This document shows, one piece after another, positions 9,146 to 21,600 of a stretch of DNA of 64,000 bases. The position numbers and the translations under genes were made by a program. Source of the DNA: Linyphia triangularis (taxonomy: Eukaryota; Arthropoda; Arachnida; Araneae; Linyphiidae); assembly GCA_963978545.1 (NCBI GenBank), contig OZ021725.1, positions 5,254,593 through 5,318,592 on the forward strand, read 5' to 3'. The stretch's first letter is position 1; every line of letters starts with the position of its first letter. Under the pieces are notes generated by a model. It had not been told where the DNA came from. It saw only the letters and a list, made by a program, of their open reading frames with translations, and made no database searches.

Positions 9146-12100
9146 TGGGCCAACCAATATGTACTAACACAATTGTTGCTGTGCTTCAAAAGAAAATAAG
9201 CAGATTAATGTTACTAAAATATAATAGCAAATATTTCAAAGAATAAATCTGGGGCAACGGACACTTAAACCAAATGGAAGTATATGAAAAATTGTTTAAA
9301 TTTTACTATGCATATCATAATTGTAACTTTTTGAAAATGTTTTTTTAGACAATGAACACCTTAGTGAAGATTCCCGTGAAGATGTACAAGATTTGAAAAA
9401 TACACATGTTACGTCAATAATTCAAAATAATTGTTTAGCAATGTTTGTGATGTCAAATTATATCTTAGACAGTATTTAGTATGATAAACTATTTGAAAAT
9501 TTTTAGTGAAAGCCTGCTTTCAAAAATTAAAATCCATGTAGGAAAATAGTGATTAAAAAAAGCTATTATATATACTATTAGGAGGTGTAAAAGGAAAAAG
9601 ATACTATTTAAAAACTACTAGAAGCACAAGCACCATTATTGTTAGAAATAGTATAACTAAAATATGTACTTTTGTTTGTTACCATTTGTGAAAAGGAATG
9701 CCAAGTAGTAAATATGAAATTGTAGAATAATTTTTTAAGCTTTAAGATACACTTCTTACATGTTTCTGCAGACTTGAATGAAACATCTCAATTCTAAAAC
9801 AAGCAGTGGTGAGATACCCCCATATTCAACTATAAATTTTATAATTTTTGAACTTATAATAAAAATATTAACTAGTAAGGAAATAATTTATACTTCCTAA
9901 CTCTAAGATTGAACAAGGGTCCAAAATTTATTGTTTTTTTAATGAATATTCTGCAATGTAGTTTTATACTTGGAAGTAAGATTAAGTGAAGTAATGATTA
10001 AACATTGTACACAAAACTGTTTACTTGGATTTAAATAGTGCTTGTAAATGTACATACTTTCATGAAATTAAATTAATAGAGAACTCCAAAATGGTTTTTT
10101 AAAAAAATGGCTTTTCTTTTTATGAAACAAGAATAGAAATTTAACTTAAAAGAAAGCTCCTCCAAAGTTAAAAGTTGACCAAGTATAGCAGTATTTGTTA
10201 ATAAAAATACTTATATCTTTATACAAAGTAGTTTAATACATTTTCATAGTAGTATAATATATATACACCTTAAATCACTTCTCAATGTCGCTACATTTAA
10301 AGGTTAATGTTATTTTTCATTAGTAGTTTTTAGGCAGATTGAGTGTTTTTAAAAGTGTGTGTGTGTGGGGGGGGGGGGGATTTCGGTGGTTTTAGAAGGG
10401 AGGAACGCATGGGTATTTTCACGAAAAGCAGGGTAATTGATGGTAGTAATTTTATTCGTGGTAACAATTTTAGCACTGCATAAGCTTGTTTGAGGATGTG
10501 TGGGAAATAGCTGTTTTCAATGTCCGTGAAAGATCATTTCTTGCAAGGTATCATTAATCTCCAAAATATTTGGGTTTTTAGTCCCTCCTCCCATCTTTAA
10601 ATTTTATTTTTCAGCCAAGTAGAGACATTTTACAGTAAAAATTTTAATATATCAAAGGCTGAAAAACATAATCCGAGTCGTGACAGTAAAAAAAAGCCTT
10701 TTTATGTAGCCAAGAATCTTTTTCGAGGCGAACAATTAAAAAGATGTACTTGTGTACTGTTGTAGGTGAAGTTTTGGCACTTAGTTTACCTTTATTTAAG
10801 TTGTGGTTTTATGTGGCAGGTTAGCAAAATGAGATTTATTTAGTGTTTTGTACTGACGAAACACCCACACGCTAGTATATAACCGTTTTGCTTCCAAAAG
10901 ATCACCGTTCGGGTGTCCTCGCCCTTTGAAAAATCATAATTCACTCTAGCCACCACCTCGAATATAGGAAAAAAAAGTTGTATATGTCTCGATTGTTAAC
11001 TTTTTCCTTTGCAACTAAACGCTAATGCAAAGATGTTTCCAGTGGGGCATAACACTTTAACTCCTTACGTAACGTATATAATATAAAACGTTGAAAATAC
11101 AATGTAAACAAATTAATTGCGATTTAGCAATTAGCAACAATAATATAAAAATGTAGAAGTAGGGTGCAAACAAAATTCTTAAAAAGGGAAATGCAGCTTC
11201 AATTAAATAATATCGGTACTCTTCCGTTAGATGTGTACCAGATAAAAACCGCCAAGTTGGTAATAACTCATCCAGTAAGAATGCGTTATATGCCCCTTCT
11301 CCCTTTTTCTTTTGCGATTTTGCACCAAGTATGGTTCCATTACAACTTGGCATCCATTTTGACAAACCTGTACAATTTAGTAGTGTCAATTCAACTTGGC
11401 GGCATTTTGTAAAGTTTCCAAGGGGAGGGGCGTATAGCGCATTTTAACTACTCTTCCAAACAACCATCTAGAGGTACTCAGAAATTGAACAAAACAACAC
11501 CACCACCAATTCAGCTAAAAAAATCTCTTATGGTATCTTATACTGCTTCTGTTCCAAACTTGCTACTGGTATCGGGATTGATATGCTTTCTAAATTTGGT
11601 GATTTCCAAGTAAACAGTTGCATAAGTGCAGAACTAAAAAATATTACAAACAGCATTTTTAATGTGCTGAAGACTTTTTTCCATTTCTGACTATTATTGA
11701 ATAGCAAAATCTCCTTCCAAGCTTTTTAATGTGAAATATTTCATGTGTTTTAAGTTCAATTTGAGATCATCTTTCTCTTTGGGTAACAATATGGTTTCAA
11801 CTTATATTTTAATATCTTATTCATATTTGTGTTTATCCTTTATCATTCAATCCAATTGCATATTGTTACACATATTTTAGCTTGCTAACACTAAATCATC
11901 AACAGTGCATAAACTTCAAAAGTTTTTAATTTAGTTCTAAACACAAAGTCTTTGTTTTTTTATGTTAAAACAGCTTGATACATTCTAAAAATTAACCAAT
12001 ATTTTTGTACATCTTAATAAGTAGATGATATTGATATTAAAAAAAAAAAATAGCATTTTAATTGATATAAGTAAAATAATTTTCATGCGAATTTTATATT

Positions 12101-13019
12101 TGTACACGAGGCAATCAAAAAACGAAACGTTCCTTCATTTTTTACGGTAAAAGTGCTCTTTTGTAAATTTTAAACTCTCTTCCAATGTAAACAAATAGCA
12201 GACTCTTCGTAACTGGACGTTCGTAAAAAACGCCGAGAACTGACTTAACGATTTAAACCGGTTCCAGTTTAGTCGGGTTTCGTAACCAAAAAAAATTACG
12301 TTTACGAACGCACCCAAAGAAGAAAAGACTATTTATTTACATTTTGATCGCCCAGATTTTGTTAAAGTTTGCTGACCTTTTTTATATTTAAATAATGAAA
12401 TAATATTTTTGACTTCCTTAAAATTAGTGAATATTTGAAACGGATAATTAACTCAAATTTTCCAGTTCCTTGTAAAAGTAATTTGCAAATAAATAAACTT
12501 AATTAAGCAATGCGAAATTAAGAGTTTCAGGTGGCATCGAGGAGTGACAGAAATAGACCGCCAGACCAGCGTTCCATTGATAAACGCCAATACTTTTCAA
12601 ATAGCTGCTGCACGCTAAAAAATCAACAATTGTACAATAGTTTTTAAACTGTGGTGAGTATTTATATTTAAAAAAGCTAGCTTCTTTCATTTATTTTTAA
12701 GGGTCTTTATATTATTTCTTGGGTACGTGTTTATAAAAAAAAAATTAATCAACACTTTGACATTGTGTGCCCTCTTTTAGGATGAAATTCAAAGTTATTT
12801 TTTCTGAAATACAATTTAAGTGTTGTATTTCACTCTTGAAATTCACTTTTCCTTCCTTGCATAAAATTTTAAAATAGTTTACCGATTGTAATTTGTGCAT
12901 TGGAGTGATTGATAACCCTCGCATAGTTGGACAAATACGTATCCAATATTTTGACTTGCATATATTTTAAAACAAAGCGCTTGTACACTAGCTCGTGTAA
13001 TATTGGGTAAATTCCTATT
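9146..13019. other. AT-rich non-coding region
   Basis: No convincing gene. A (GT)n(G)n simple tract lies at about 10360-10380. At 12190-12320 there are TTCGTAAA/TTTACGAAC blocks facing each other, a possible small MITE. The 110-residue minus-strand ORF at 11057-11389 shows no family motif, and I leave it out. Confidence 0.4.
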
Positions 13020-14240
13020 GTACGTATCAGGGTTGGCGCGGTTTCAAAATTTGGCGACAACGCCAGAATGACGTAGTTTTCGATTATCGCCAACTCAAGA
13101 TGGCGGCCGATTTGAACTAAACAAGATGGTGGGTAATTGGAAAGGGCCGTTAATGTTAAACGATCGCTAAAACAGAAGGAATATGAATGTAAACAATAAA
13201 ATACCACTTATTATGCGATTTAATTACAAAAAATTCGGATTAAAATGGTGTATGTTTATAGAGTAATTGTAATATGGCTACTGTAAATTGCAGCAGCGAC
13301 GTGAAATACAAATTACTGTATTCAAAACAAACGGCCCTTCGGCCAAACATCCTCTTATAATGGTGCCTCCGGCTTTCAAAATGACCGTAAAAACTAAACA
13401 AACGATTAAAAACATAACGAATATGCAATTAAACAATAATATGTTAGTTAATAACAAAAAATATTTATAAAAAAAACCGAGATTCAAATTGCTGCCTTCA
13501 AAACAAACGGCTCTTCCAACAGGATACCTTTGCAAAGCGGAAAATATAACAAATATGCAAATAAACTATAAAATTCGGTCTATTCCTAGTTGACATTAAA
13601 ATATCGCCAAGCCGATTTGGCGCTGTTTTGTAGGCGATACAGTTCTAAATTTGGCAACCCCATTTTTTTTATTAACGTGCTTTGGCTTCAACCTCTCTAT
13701 ACCACAAATCATGGAGCTGGTTCGTTTTTCATATTGGAATTAAGAATTGGCGACATTCTGGCTTTGTCGCCAACTTTTCAAAAGTGCGCCAACCCATAAA
13801 CGTGAACTAGGAATTTGCCTAAAATTCTACATAATATGCTATTTAATAACAAAAAATACCTATGAAAAAAATGGGCACCGAAGCAAAATACAAATTGCTG
13901 CCGTCAAAACAAACGGCCTTTTTTCGGCAGGACATCCACAGTAAAACAAAAAACGTAACGAATATGAAAATAAACAATAAAATACGTCATATTTTAACTA
14001 ATTACTAAAATTACGGCCAATTATTCAAAAATGGCCATGAAAACAACACCGTTAGCGGGAGGCGAAATGGCAATGGCAGGAACACACACGCCATTCAAAA
14101 TAGGGTTGCCATAAAATTACTGTTGCGCATGCGCGTATGAATAGGGTTGCTACATTGGAAACATTATCGTCTTTTGGTTTGTCGCCAAATCCATTTGGCG
14201 ACGTGAAACGTCTAATAGGAATAACCCTAATATTGGTTTG
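13020..14240. repeat. Degenerate repeat cluster with CAAAACAAACGGC blocks
   Basis: Near-copies of TTCAAAACAAACGGC occur near 13320, 13498 and 13905, each preceded by CAAATT[AG]CTG. An AT-rich companion (AACGAATATGCAATTAAAC and variants) recurs near 13170, 13420, 13545 and 13955. Spacing is irregular, so this is a decayed array rather than a clean satellite. TTTGGCGA/TCGCCAA words are scattered through it. Confidence 0.5.
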
Positions 14241-15162
14241 TAGTAAAGTGTCAAGCATTTCAAAACTTCTTAAGTCAACACTACGTCTATGAAACACTAC
14301 CATAAACTTTCTTTGAGGGGTGGGCGTAATCGAGCACTACTGTGCTCTTGTATTTTTATTTTAAAAAACAGCTAGCTGATATTTAACTACATCTTCTGAT
14401 TAGCTTGCAAGCTATACCTAACTTATACAAGCAGTTGAAGCAAATTGTGTATGAATACTCCCATCTATGCTGAGGTATAGATTGCTCATGGCTATAAACA
14501 GTTTCTAACTAGTTTGGAGAAAGTGGATGATATAGATCTCTATGTGGTTTGTTTTAAATCTCTTTTTGCTACAAGTGAACAACTAAGCATGCACTATCCA
14601 GGGGTCGCAGATGTCCTACAAATCCTATATTTTTAAAAATATCGGCATAATTGTCCCATATATTACAATTGTCCTATATATCCTATACTTCTATATTGAT
14701 TTGATCTATATTTTCTTCGAAAATCGCAATAACGGCGCGGTTCGTTGCCATTTTTTATATTTTGGATTCTTTGGCGCGATCGTAGGTGGAAAAGACCTGA
14801 CAAAAGCGATGTTAGTAACTGCAGCGTTTTATCTCTGGTAACGTCACGTGCTGCATAACCTACAACTCAACTCTACTGGATCAGCAGGAATTGTGAAATG
14901 TAAACATGAACTTTTCTATAGCACGCGGGCTTGAATTTCTGATTTGTTTTCTCCTCCAACTTAGTCTAGTAAGTTGATTAGTCATAATACAGAGAGAGAT
15001 GCAGCAACAAAACTTTGCCTCGAGAAAAACGGATAAAAACAGCTTGAGATTAACTTGCAGGACTATTAAAGAAAATTTTGAGTGCTCAGTCAATTATTGA
15101 TGAAGGAAACAAAAGGGTTAAGATTTACTGCATGATGTCGGATGTCGATTATTTTATTCCAT

Positions 15163-15310
15163 ATCCAATACGGATTCTGCGCCATGAATTGTTTACATCA
15201 ACCGTGCCAAATTATGGCAACCATAGGCAGTTGCTTTTTTTAAAAAAATAGCAGGGCTTGTATTTTTTGGCAAAAATCACCTTTGCACAGAATCCGTACC
15301 AGATTCGGAA
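15163..15310. repeat. MITE with ACGGATTCTG inverted repeats
   Basis: The left end reads AATACGGATTCTGCGCCA and the right end reads TTTGCACAGAATCCGTACCAG, near-perfect inverted repeats. A second copy with the same ends and internal GAATTGTTTACAT is at 44512-44668. About 150 bp, no coding capacity. Confidence 0.65.
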
Positions 15311-15319
15311 TATTAGCCA

Positions 15320-15450
15320 CGATTTTTTCATAAAACTCGCCAAAATTTAAAATAACGTCAAGTTGTGTTGTCAAATCCAAACGGTCACTAGGGTTTTCGG
15401 AAAACCAAGTCACCTGTTCGCCACATTTGGCACAAAATCTCCCATTTTTC
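15320..15450 (+). repeat. Dispersed repeat shared with 59195-59350
   Basis: Both loci carry CGCCAAAATT, an AAGTTGTGT block, CAAATCC, ACGGTCACTAGGG and AACCAAGTCA in the same order. No coding sequence is recognised. It contributes some of the TCGCCAAA words seen through the window. Confidence 0.55.
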
Positions 15451-16020
15451 GTCGCCAATTTTACCGACACTGAACAGTAAATCTGAACCAACAAAAGACT
15501 GCAAATAGGGATAAGAAGAAAATACTTAAAGAAATTGGAGCAGTTCAAGCAGTTATAAATGCTGGAAGCAAAAGACTTAAGATTGCAAATAATGTATTGA
15601 ATAAAACTTGATTTAGGGATGGAATATTGAGGCAATAACGAATGACATATTCAGGATCAGGCGATTTCTTTTTTTTAAAGGTGTGTTTTCTATTCTCTTT
15701 AATATAATATAACGAGTATATAAATGTATAACGAGTTAATTTTTTTTAGTTCAGTAGCAACTGAGGGCAGTTATTTGATGTTTTAAATTGTCCTATATTC
15801 TTAAAAAAAAAATCCTATCTATTTATATATTTTGTCCTATATATATTAATCCTATTATTATAATATATATATTAATCCTATATATTTTGTTACTTTGACC
15901 CCTGACTATCAAAAAGTTGTAGTTAGAAATCAATGAAACACTGTCCTTTTCTCATCTCGTATGTTGCAGGCCATCAATATTTTTGAGCATTTTTTAAAAT
16001 GTGATTTACAAATCCATTTT

Positions 16021-16129
16021 GGTACTTTTTGGTTAGCCCCTCGCAAATCTTACAATTTTTTTTTTCTATCACATTAGGTCGTAATTACTTGGCGACTTTT
16101 CACTTACACCCTGCTAACCAAAAAGTACC
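16021..16129. repeat. Short MITE with GGTACTTTTTGGTTAGC ends
   Basis: The left end GGTACTTTTTGGTTAGC is matched at the right end by GCTAACCAAAAAGTACC, a perfect 17-bp inverted repeat enclosing about 75 bp. Too short to code; family not recognised. Confidence 0.65.
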
Positions 16130-17040
16130 TTCATTTTTTTTTTAATACAAAAAAATTCATGGATTTATCGGCTACTTTAGAGTGATAGTTTGTGCTTACT
16201 CTGTCAAAATTATATTTAACTACTAACTTATACTTTTACGTGTTATTCATTCATAACAAAACGTCATGTTGATGTGGTTTGGGCTTGATTCTAAAAACCC
16301 TTCCTCTGGCAATGGTGGATACAGCAAAGGGTGAGGGGGCAATCGCCCTCTCCTTTGTAACACAGTGTAATAAACAAATGGCTAATACTGGTGTCCAAAA
16401 GTAACAGAATTATTTAATTTATATAGATAATAAGTTAATGGGCCTGCGAAAAGTATGAATAAAAAAATGTAACCAATGTATTAGATGTTTTTACCACTCG
16501 CGTTTTGACGAGCGCTTCTCCCAGGCTATGGATGTAGTCAATCAAGATTTGGCGAATCCGTACTGAGCATCCTAAAAATTGGAGAAGGCAAAACAAGATG
16601 GCAAAGTGTTTTGCAAAGTATTTCAAATGAATTTGATTTAATTCTTGATGATCATGAAACATGGAAGTAGTGAAATTTGTTCTTCATGGAAAATATGAAG
16701 TTTGGTATATGTTTTGGAAGAATTTTTTTTGTAAAAAAAAAAACACTCGCAAATAGTCTTAGTGTTCTTTTGCTTTGCACTTTTTGTTTAAAACATGTTG
16801 TTTTTTGTATTAAAAAAAATCGTAACGTTTCTGCCTTTTCAATTAAAACTTGTTTTATGTCGAAACTACATTGGAATTTTATTAAATACGTTGGATATTA
16901 TTGTTTTGGAATCTCATGTTATTGTAGATAACTTAGAAACAACAAATTTAACTAAACTATTCAACAGCCCAAAACTAAAAATTGTCCTGTCCCCTCCATA
17001 ATAATACTCTGGATCCACCCTTGCCCTCTGGTTACACACT

Positions 17041-17781
17041 AGGGTGGTTCGGAAAAAAAAACATTATTTTTGAAACGCATGAGGTAAAAAAAGTTGTTAC
17101 ACATCTTGATAAAAAAAAAACTAAAATTGTGAATCACATTTTTTCAATTTTATTTATCTGTATTCCCACTGAAAAATTTTAGTCCTGTTGTAATAATAAT
17201 TGGCATGTGATTGATAATTCATTGAAGTATAGGAGGCATATATCCCACTGTAGTGGTCTCCCAAAATGCAATTTGATCTGTCAGATTATTTCCAGCCAGT
17301 ATTAATGGCAGTCCCAATCACAGCCATGTGCGCTACGATTCAATGCATAAGCAAGTAAGTTTATGATCTTCAAAGGAAGATAAGGCGCCACGAGAAAAAA
17401 AACCCAGATTGAAACTCGCCAAAACACAGTTTTTATCAACGTTTCAAAGGTTATGCGCAAACGATTATTATTGAATAATTGCTTATTTGATTTTTTCCAA
17501 GTTCTATCTACTTCATTCCACACAATACAAACTAATGTGCCTCGATAATTTAGTGATTGGTGCATTCTACAAATTGATGTGAAAAAGGTACTTTTTTGTA
17601 TTTATTCAAAACTTTGAAGTGAATAATACAATTTTAACAAAAATATGTACTAAATCACATTAGTATCCATTTCAAAGAAAAATCAATTTTTTAGCAAAAA
17701 AATGTATTTTTGAATATTTTAAATTATTAATATATGTTTTAAAAATGTATAGAATAATGTTTTTCTGTGTTAGACCACCCT
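17041..17781. mobile_element. TIR element with AGGGTGGT ends
   Basis: The left end AGGGTGGTTCGGAAAAAAAA runs into CATTAT. The right end inverted reads AGGGTGGTCTAACACAG, then AAAAACATTAT. The TIRs are imperfect, about 30 bp. I could not fix a target duplication. No transposase is recognised, so it is probably non-autonomous. Confidence 0.5.
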
Positions 17782-18011
17782 TTCACTACACGTTGAAAAT
17801 TATTGCCTTTCAATTATATAACGTTTAGAATAGATTTCATTAATTAATAGGCATCATCTATAATAGATAAACATTAAATGAAAACAATTTGTATCATTTC
17901 ATAAAGTGATCTTTTTTATTACCTACTCACCAAATTTTAAGGTTTTATAGAAAGTGGTTTCTAAATGCACTGGGCTAGAAGATTGTAATGTAGCGAGTAT
18001 AGGGAATGATC

Positions 18012-18263
18012 CCTACTATACTAAACTTCAACTTAACTAGACATCACTTAGACGATAGATCGTCATAGTGCTCATATGTATTTAATCCATTTTGGCGGAG
18101 TGAAGACATAATTCTCGCCAAACCTTATAGCCTTTTGTTCTCTACAGGGTTGTGGTTTGGCGAACATTATGCTTTCACGCCACCAAAATGGATTAAATAC
18201 CTATGAGCACTGTCACGATCTACCGTCTAAGTGATGTCTAGTTAAGTTGAAGTTTAGTATAGG
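18012..18263. repeat. Fold-back MITE with arms of about 100 bp
   Basis: The left arm (TATACTAAACTTCAACTTAA, then CTAGACATCACTTAGACG, then ATTTAATCCATTTTGGCG) is repeated inverted in the right arm (CGCCACCAAAATGGATTAAA ... TTAAGTTGAAGTTTAGTATA). The arms are around 90% identical by eye, so the transcript or single strand could form one long hairpin. No coding sequence. Confidence 0.75.
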
Positions 18264-18608
18264 ACTTCCTCTTTAGCAACTTATGCCTTGGTATAAAGTT
18301 TTTATGAGAAGTAATTTTATTACAATTAATGTAATACTACCTCTTGTCACAAGACTGACGCGTTTTGTCACTAACGACTTGTTATAAGACAGCAGTTTTT
18401 AGTTGTTGTGTCATTTGGTGGGATGAAGTCAACTTTGATATTGGAATAAAATCTAATGTAACAGTTTTGGTTCCAATACACATTGTATTTTCTATATTTC
18501 GTTACAAGAATCATATTTTATTGTTGACATTTGAAATAGGTGCAACAGTAAAGATCGTGCCATCATGTCTGTGGTCAAGATAAAATTAGTTAAGAATAAT
18601 TCAGTATT

Positions 18609-21600
18609 GGGTCATTCCGTGTCAAATCAACACACTTTTTGCAAAAATTTTATCTCGCCATCTCAGATTTTGATGAAATTTGGTAGAAAGGTTACATATA
18701 TATAGACTTAGAAAAATGCTAAATTTTATTGAAATATATCGACTCGTTTTGAAAATACTGCTATTTAAAAATTGAAAATTTAGCCAAAAATCACAAATTG
18801 ACATATTTTCAAATTGCCATAGCTGGTTTTCTATTTAAGATAGAGAGGTGGTTTAGGTGTCAATGTTTAGCATTTTGTATGACCTTTAATATAATATGTA
18901 ACATAGGTGTGATTTAAATATTTTTTTTTTAATTTAAATTTTAAAATTTCAATTTTGAATTTTAAAAAAAGTGCATCTTTAAAAAAATTCAAAATTTTTT
19001 AAAATTTAGTTTATATTAATGTTTAACGATCAACAAAGTTTCAGTGTGGGATGCTAATGGGTTCACAGATTAAAAAATATTAATGTGCATTTCGTTAAAT
19101 TTCTGGCTTATGAATTAGAGGGACAAATGGTCATAACTAGTTTTCTAATAAATCTAGAAAGATGGTTTAGGTGCCAATTTTTAGCATTTTTTGTGGCCTT
19201 TAAAATGATATGCAACACAATTGTGGTTTCAATTTTTAAATTTTTTTTTAAATTTAAAATTTTTTAAAAACATTCTAAAAAATAGTTTATACTTAAGATT
19301 ATGATCTACAAAATGCCAGAGTGGGAAGGTGATCATGGATCATTAAATGCATCCTTTGAAGGTATCCCATCTTACATGAAAACTCAAAGTTGAAAAACAG
19401 AATACTGCAGTTCATTCATTATTTATATCATCTACTTACTTCTTTACTTTCAATATTTCTATTTAGTAAAAAAAATGGAAATTTAGTTCTGATTTTAACT
19501 TTTATTTATGAGACCACATGGTTGAGAATGAGGGAGCAGTGTTGTTGTTTTTAGCAAAATTCTTTTTCTACAGATCTTTAATTTTGTGTGTGTGGGGGGG
19601 GGGGGGGGATGCTCTTTCAGGGATTCTTTCATTCTCTATGGGAGTGCAATGCTGTAAACACATTTTCAGATGGCTGAGCAGTTAAGTCTTATTCCCAACT
19701 TGGACTACTACTGAATATCCAAAACTGTTTTTATTGTTTGTGAAGTTAAAAACCTGTTTGAAAAGGATGAACAAGTAATAGTAAAACATGGCGCAGAGTA
19801 AAGAATTCACAAGATTGCAGTGTTTCAATCCTTTTAAGAAAATTAATCATACTATTAGAGACAAAAAAAAGTTAAGAGATGTTACTGATTGGATGTGTAT
19901 TTTGTTTTCTAAAATGCCAAAGACAGCAAAAATGTGTGATATTTGTAGAAAAGAAATTAGTTAATTAAGAAATCAAAATGCTGCTTCTAGCTCTACTCAT
20001 CAACACCAGGAATCAAGTTCAGAATCGGATCAAGATCCCAATTTTACTGCATCACCAGAAGTGATTAAGACACTAAACACTTCACTGAAAAAGCTAGGTG
20101 AATCTCCAGTAGATAGGAAAAAAATCAAATTGAAACTTTATGCCAGCAAGAAAGCAAAAAAAAAAATGATTTGGCAGTAAAAAGAAAACTCTTAGTGTCG
20201 GATGAAGATTCTTCTGAAAATGGTGAAGATCTGGAGGATTCAGTTTTAAAGAATCTTAAAATCAATTTTTTAAAAGCTACAAGCAGAAACAAGAAGATAA
20301 TGAATTTATCTTGCCTACCTGAAAACTGGAGAATAAGAAAAATAATGCAAGAGTTTAAAGCTCCAAACTACATGGTACGACAATAAAAAAAACTACTTAA
20401 AGAAAAAGGAATTTCGGAAAGTCCTAACCCTAAACCAGGTAAAAGCCTTTCTAAAGAAATGGTTGAAAATATTCACAAGTTTTACAAAAGTGATGAAGTC
20501 AGTAGAGCTATGCCAGGTGTTAAAGACTGTATAACAGTTATTGAACCAAATGGAAACAAATTAAAAATTTCTAAAAGACTAGTCTTATGCAACTTTTAAG
20601 AGGCATATTTATTATTCAAGAACAAATTTCCAAATATGAAATTAGGATTTTCAAAATTTGCTGAGCTTTGACCAAAGTACTGTAATTTAGCAGGTTCAAG
20701 TGGAACACACACAGTATGTGTTTGCACAACGCATCAAAATGTTAAACTGATGATTGAAAATGCCAGATTAGGGATTCTAACAAATGAACTAAAAACCTAT
20801 AAAGATTGCATATCTTGTCATGGTGATGCTGAAATACGAAGAATTCTTGAAATATCCTTTGAAGAAAATCTGATAGAAAAAAATTACATTTAGGTAATGG
20901 ATTTCCGTAAACTTTGTAAAAATCATCAACTGATTTTATTGATTTATTTTGTAACAAATTGACACTCCTAATTAGACATAACTTTAAGACATGATTGCAA
21001 AACAACAGGCATCTTAGATGAATCATGTTAAAGAAAATGTAAGAGAATTTGAATTTGCAGTGACTCTTGACTTCTCAGAAAATTATACTATAGTTGTGCA
21101 AGATGAGGCTCAAAGTTATCACTGGGCTAGTAGACAAGCCACAATACACCCCTTTGCAATTTATTATAAAGAAGGAAAAAATGTGCAGTACTTAAGCTAC
21201 GTTGTGATTTCCGATCGCCTTCAACACAACACTGTTGCTGTTTACACATTTCAAAGAAAACTTATTTCTTTCCTGACGGAAAATTTTTGAAAAATTCCTG
21301 GAAAGATATACTTCTCAGATGGGTGTGCTGCCCAGTATAAAAACAAAAAAAAAATGTTACTAACTTGTGCTGTCACAAGCAAGACTTTGGTACTGATGCA
21401 GAATGGCATTTTTCGGCAACAGCACATAGAAAAGGGCCATGTGATGGAGTTGGTGGGTTTATAAAGAGATTGGCAGCAAGAGCTAGTTTACAACGTCCCT
21501 ATCAAAAGCAAATATTGACCCCTCGCTAACTTTATGAATGGGCTGAAGAAAATATTTCTGCCATTTAATTCACTTTTTCATCACAAGAAGATTATGTTAA

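Larger units (their letters stand above)
14600..15903. mobile_element. Non-autonomous hAT-like DNA transposon
   Basis: The left end reads AGGGGTCGCAGATGTCC and the right end, inverted, AGGGGTCAAAGTAACAA. Both sides continue into TCCTATAT-rich DNA. Flanks are C-ACTATC-C and G-ACTATC-A, consistent with an 8-bp duplication that has decayed at its outer bases. hAT elements make 8-bp duplications and often start (C)AGGG. No intact transposase is visible. A smaller MITE (15163-15310) sits inside. Confidence 0.6.

Noticed and set aside
11057..11389. 110-codon minus-strand ORF
   Set aside because: No family motif, hydrophobic low-complexity end, and AT-rich context; likely chance.
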